DNA of 34,176 bases from Myxococcales bacterium. GTDB taxonomy: Bacteria > Myxococcota_A > Polyangia > Polyangiales > Houyiibacteriaceae. Positions 31,114-34,176 of the stretch are shown piece after piece. The stretch is taken from positions 1 through 34,176 of the forward strand of contig JAACVI010000225.1 in the NCBI GenBank assembly GCA_009992505.1, given 5' to 3'. Position numbers and translations under genes: made by a program. The notes under the pieces were generated by a model, which did not search any database, was not told the origin of the DNA, and was given only the letters and a program-made list of their open reading frames with translations. Position 1 is the first letter of the stretch. Every line of letters begins with the position of its first letter.

Positions 31114-32829
31114 TCACCTCCCACACTGGTTCGTGACTTGCTGGCGGTAGAAGCCCAGCTCATCGCGCCAGTACTCCCCGTTGAAGGGCCAGAGCTGGTG
31201 CTCCTCGTCGACCTGCACGTCGCCGCGGCCGGTGCGGCGCGCAGCCGTCATCTGCTGCTGCGTCTCCTGGTCGAGCGTGCCGCGCTGGAAGGTCGCGATC
31301 TCCAGTTCGAGAGTGTCGACCTGGTTCGAGAGATCCTGAAGCTCGTCGATCAGGCGCGTGTAGCGACCGCGCGCGAGATCACCTGTCTGGTCGACGGCGA
31401 AGCTCTTGGCGACCGCGATGTCCTGCAGGATGCGGGCACCCAGGGACGAGTTGCGGAACTCCGCGGGATCCTGCGCGAGGCGCGCCTCTTCGGAATCCAG
31501 CAGCTCCACGTATTCGAGGTTTCGGAGCAACGTGCGATCGGACAGGGCGGTGGACACGATGCCGCGAATCTGTGGCGAGAGGTTCGCCTCGCCGGAGCGC
31601 ACGCGCTTGAGGAACTCGAAGAACTGCGTGTTGTCCTGGAAGCTCCCCAGGGTCTGCTCGAGCTCCGTGCGGACGGGATCGTAGCGCTCGTGGAACTGAC
31701 CGACCATCGCCTGGGCGTTCTCGACCTGGCAGTTTACGAAGAAGGTCACGCCCTTGAGGACCAGCGCCTCCGGGTAGTAGGAGTCGGCGAAATAGGGCGA
31801 GAAGAGGGTGTGGATGTTGCCCAAGGCGCGCGAGTACTCGTCCGCGAGGAAGAAGGCCCAGGAGGACTCGAACAGGCCGTCGAGCCAATACTCGCTGCCC
31901 TGATCGACCTGGCTCCAGGCCTCGACCGCCTGACCGAGGATTCGACCGTCGATACTGCGTTCGCCCGTCTCGCTGTCCGTGTGGTTCGCGGCCGTGTAAT
32001 AGACGCGCGCGAGGGAGATCCAGGCGAGGTTCTGCATGCGACCTTCGTCTTCCACACCCGAGATGTCGCCGGACTCGATGCCATCGACGATGGCGCGGAA
32101 GGCCGCGATCGCGGGACGCGCCTGGCGCATGCGAATGTAGGCGATTCCCTCGAAGAACTTGGCCTTGACGTAGAAGTTCGAGCCGGTCTCGACGCGGCCG
32201 AAGAGGTCGATGGCTTGCTGGAACTCGCCCTGCCCGTACTTGAAGCGGCCCATCATGTAGACGAGCTGGTTGAAGAGCTCACTCGTCTCGGCCGTGTTGA
32301 ACTGATCGAGCTGGTCGACGCCGTAGCGACCGACCTTCTCGATGATGCCGGCCGGCTCGGGCAGCTGCGAGGCGAGCTGGGCCAGCCATTGCAGGGTCTG
32401 GGCGAAGTAGAGGTGGCCCTGTCCCTGCTGACCGATCTCGTCGAAGAGCGCGAGCGCGGACTGGTAGTAGTGCAGGTGGTAGAGGCACTTGCCCAGGAAG
32501 AACTGCGCCTTCTGCACATTCGCCGGCGCGTCCTGGCTCTCGCCCTCGACCACGCGCTGGAACTGCACGGCGGCCGCCGGGTAGTTCTCCTGCTGGTAGA
32601 GCCGGAGCGCGTTCGCCAGAGCCTCGGACGGCGGACCCTCGGCGGGAGGCGCGGGAGGCTGCCCCGTCTCGTCGATGCTGAAGTCCATGTCCTGCGCGCT
32701 CGCGCTCGCCGGTGCGAGCAGCGCGCTCACCAGGAGTCCGGCAGCGATGGCGAAAAGCCCGATCGGGGCGAAGGAACTCCTGAAGAGTTGGGAAAAGAGA
32801 ACCGTCATCGGAAGATGGTTGCGGCTCAT
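31114..32829 (-). CDS. Exported TPR-repeat protein, first gene of the run
   Basis: ORF 31114..32979; ATG at 32829 preceded by AGGAG with 7-nt spacing; MSRNHLPMTVLFSQLFRSSFAPIGLFAIAAGLLVSALLAPASASAQDMDFSIDETG signal peptide, then TPR-like repeats (ALANALRLYQQENYPAAAVQFQRVV, AQFFLGKCLYHLHYYQSALALFDEIG). Confidence 0.82.
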   Translation of the reverse strand: MSRNHLPMTVLFSQLFRSSFAPIGLFAIAAGLLVSALLAPASASAQDMDFSIDETGQPPAPPAEGPPSEALANALRLYQQENYPAAAVQFQRVVEGESQDAPANVQKAQFFLGKCLYHLHYYQSALALFDEIGQQGQGHLYFAQTLQWLAQLASQLPEPAGIIEKVGRYGVDQLDQFNTAETSELFNQLVYMMGRFKYGQGEFQQAIDLFGRVETGSNFYVKAKFFEGIAYIRMRQARPAIAAFRAIVDGIESGDISGVEDEGRMQNLAWISLARVYYTAANHTDSETGERSIDGRILGQAVEAWSQVDQGSEYWLDGLFESSWAFFLADEYSRALGNIHTLFSPYFADSYYPEALVLKGVTFFVNCQVENAQAMVGQFHERYDPVRTELEQTLGSFQDNTQFFEFLKRVRSGEANLSPQIRGIVSTALSDRTLLRNLEYVELLDSEEARLAQDPAEFRNSSLGARILQDIAVAKSFAVDQTGDLARGRYTRLIDELQDLSNQVDTLELEIATFQRGTLDQETQQQMTAARRTGRGDVQVDEEHQLWPFNGEYWRDELGFYRQQVTNQCGR

Positions 32830-32970
32830 GGTCTGACTCCTCATGGGGCTGTCGCCCATCGTGTCTGAAGGCATCGTGTCGGAAGAAACTGGAGACATGG
32901 TGACTGAAAACATGGTCACTTCTGGCGGCTGGTGACTGCGGAAGACCGCGACTACTGGAAGACCGTGATT
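32827..32970 (-). repeat. Imperfect short repeats in the operon 5' leader, several carrying in-frame ATGs
   Basis: Minus-strand read: GGTCTTCCAGTAGTCGC / GGTCTTCCGCAGTCACC ... AGTGACCATGTTTTCAGTC / ACCATGTCTCCAGTTTCTTCCGAC / ACGATGCCTTCAGAC / ACGATGGGCGACAGCCCCATGAGGAGTCAG / ACCATG, i.e. degenerate ACSATGNNTTCAGWC units. Confidence 0.5.
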
Positions 32971-33119
32971 GGGAGGCAAGTGAATATGGAAGAAGTCGTC
33001 ACTTGGGGGTGGCGGGCATCGGATTGGCGGCCGTGAGGGCTCGATCCGCGCGCCAGGAATGCTCGGCGCTGCCAGGAAAACTCAAGAAAAACGATAGCTT
33101 GCGACCCAATTTAGCCGCG

Positions 33120-33149
33120 ATAATAGGGAGGCCTGTGCGGGAATGTCAA
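33120..33149 (-). promoter_or_regulatory. Candidate sigma70-type promoter for the TPR/glt-like operon
   Basis: Minus strand TTGACA (33149-33144), 18-nt spacer, TATTAT (33125-33120), in a locally AT-richer intergenic region about 290 nt upstream of the best SD-supported start (32829). Confidence 0.55.
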
Positions 33150-33220
33150 GCGTCCTCTGGAGCCGGGCCCACGGCGCCCTCGAGAAGGCCACGCCACGAA
33201 CCGAAGTTGAACGCTCTGGC

Positions 33221-33250
33221 TTGACACCCGGGCACGGCCCTGAGTAGGTT
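33221..33250 (+). promoter_or_regulatory. Candidate promoter for the Cys-rich lipoprotein gene
   Basis: Plus strand TTGACA at 33221-33226, 18-nt spacer, TAGGTT at 33245-33250. The -10 match is weak. Confidence 0.35.
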
Positions 33251-33405
33251 CGCGCGTCGTGGAAATTCCCCGAGTTGGGATCGACATCGAGTAGAACCCT
33301 CTGGTGGGAAGTTCTTTGGACCCCGCTCGAGGGGTGCCCATCTCAGGGATGCTCACTCAAACTGCTCGGTTCTTGGCCCGCGCCACCGACTCTTTTTGGA
33401 ACCTC

Positions 33406-33843
33406 ATGGTGAACGACATGCAGCGTGTAATCCACCTCGTAGCTCTTGCCTCCCTCCTCGCTCTGCCGACGCTCGCGTCCGGCTGTGCGTCGAGCAGCGT
33501 GGGTGACCCCTGCGATCCAGAGAACGTTCCGTCGGGCGGCTTCAACGCCTCCGAGGCGTATCTGGAGACCAGCTCCGTCCAGTGTCGGACGCGCGTTTGC
33601 ATGGTGTATCACCTGGCTGGCGACACCAGCGATCCCAACTGCGATCCGCTCACGGATCCGAGCTGCCCGTCGCCCGTCGACGTCGAGCAGCGTGTGTACT
33701 GCACCTGCCGCTGCGACGCGCCGGCCGGCTCCAACACGCCCACCTGTGGCTGCCCCGGCGGCTACACCTGCGCCCCCGTGCTTCAGCTCGGCGGCGATGG
33801 CATCCGCGGCAGCTACTGCGTGAAGACGGACACCGTCGAGTAA
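33406..33843 (+). CDS. Cys-rich lipoprotein, hypothetical
   Basis: ATG at 33406 (or 33418): MVNDMQRVIHLVALASLLALPTLASGCASSSVGDPCDPENVPSGG...VQCRTRVCMVYHLAG...YCTCRCDAPAGSNTPTCGCPGGYTCAPVLQLGGDGIRGSYCVKTDTVE; lipobox LASGC, 13 cysteines from the lipobox onward. Confidence 0.8.
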   Translation: MVNDMQRVIHLVALASLLALPTLASGCASSSVGDPCDPENVPSGGFNASEAYLETSSVQCRTRVCMVYHLAGDTSDPNCDPLTDPSCPSPVDVEQRVYCTCRCDAPAGSNTPTCGCPGGYTCAPVLQLGGDGIRGSYCVKTDTVE

Positions 33844-33902
33844 CGAGTGCTCGGCGGACGACTCCGCTGCGGACGATCTGAGGCCGAGAGGTAGCGTCGC
33901 AC

Positions 33903-34176
33903 GTGGCCGGAGGAGAACGGCGGACTGGAGGCGACGAGCCCGATCGCAAGCCGCGCGACCGGCGGCAGGAGACGGGGAGACTGGGCGAAGAGGCTGTGAC
34001 GGCCTGGCTCGAGCGGCGCCGATACCGGATCGTGGCGCGCAACGTCCGGGTCGGGAGGCTCGAGCTGGACATCATCGCCCAGCTCGGCGGACTGCTCGTC
34101 TTCTGTGAGGTGCGCTCACGGCGCTCCGCGAGGCTCGTTCACCCCGCGGAGACCTTCGACCACGCCAAGCGCCAGC
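33903..34176 (+). CDS. YraN/UPF0102 family protein (truncated by right window edge)
   Basis: Manual translation from GTG at 33903: VAGGERRTGGDEPDRKPRDRRQETGRLGEEAVTAWLERRRYRIVARNVRVGRLELDIIAQLGGLLVFCEVRSRRSARLVHPAETFDHAKRQ; GxxGEEAA.WL...GY.I..RN.R...GE.D.I......LVFVEV pattern of UPF0102. Not in the ORF track because no stop in window. Confidence 0.87.
   Translation, partial: MAGGERRTGGDEPDRKPRDRRQETGRLGEEAVTAWLERRRYRIVARNVRVGRLELDIIAQLGGLLVFCEVRSRRSARLVHPAETFDHAKRQ

Overview
High-GC window with codon usage and gene content typical of Myxococcota/Polyangia. On the minus strand, reading from the right: a long operon-like run of TPR and envelope genes (about 32.8 kb down to 11.9 kb). It contains a 621-aa-ORF TPR protein, a ~1260-aa secreted TPR protein, a 490-aa TPR lipoprotein, a ~96-aa exported protein, an FHA-TM-Gly-rich-AgmX/PglI-tail protein, a ~290-aa TPR lipoprotein and a 3362-aa TPR protein. 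The order and architectures resemble the gltD-gltE-gltF-gltG-(x)-gltI block of the Myxococcus xanthus gliding/focal-adhesion machinery. No beta-barrel GltH, no AgmX/GltJ and no AglRQS motor is visible here. Downstream on the same strand are tsaE, carB, greA and a membrane sulfatase-fold protein with a HEAT-repeat tail. A plus-strand pair of hypothetical genes follows (one with an internally duplicated TM plus soluble module). Next comes a minus-strand set of an MglA-like GTPase with a C-terminal tail, an MBL-fold hydrolase and an aldehyde dehydrogenase that runs off the left edge. At the right end on the plus strand are a Cys-rich lipoprotein and a YraN/UPF0102 protein running off the edge. 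No tRNA, rRNA, CRISPR array or transposase was recognised. Homology statements come from motif recognition by eye; no searches were run.
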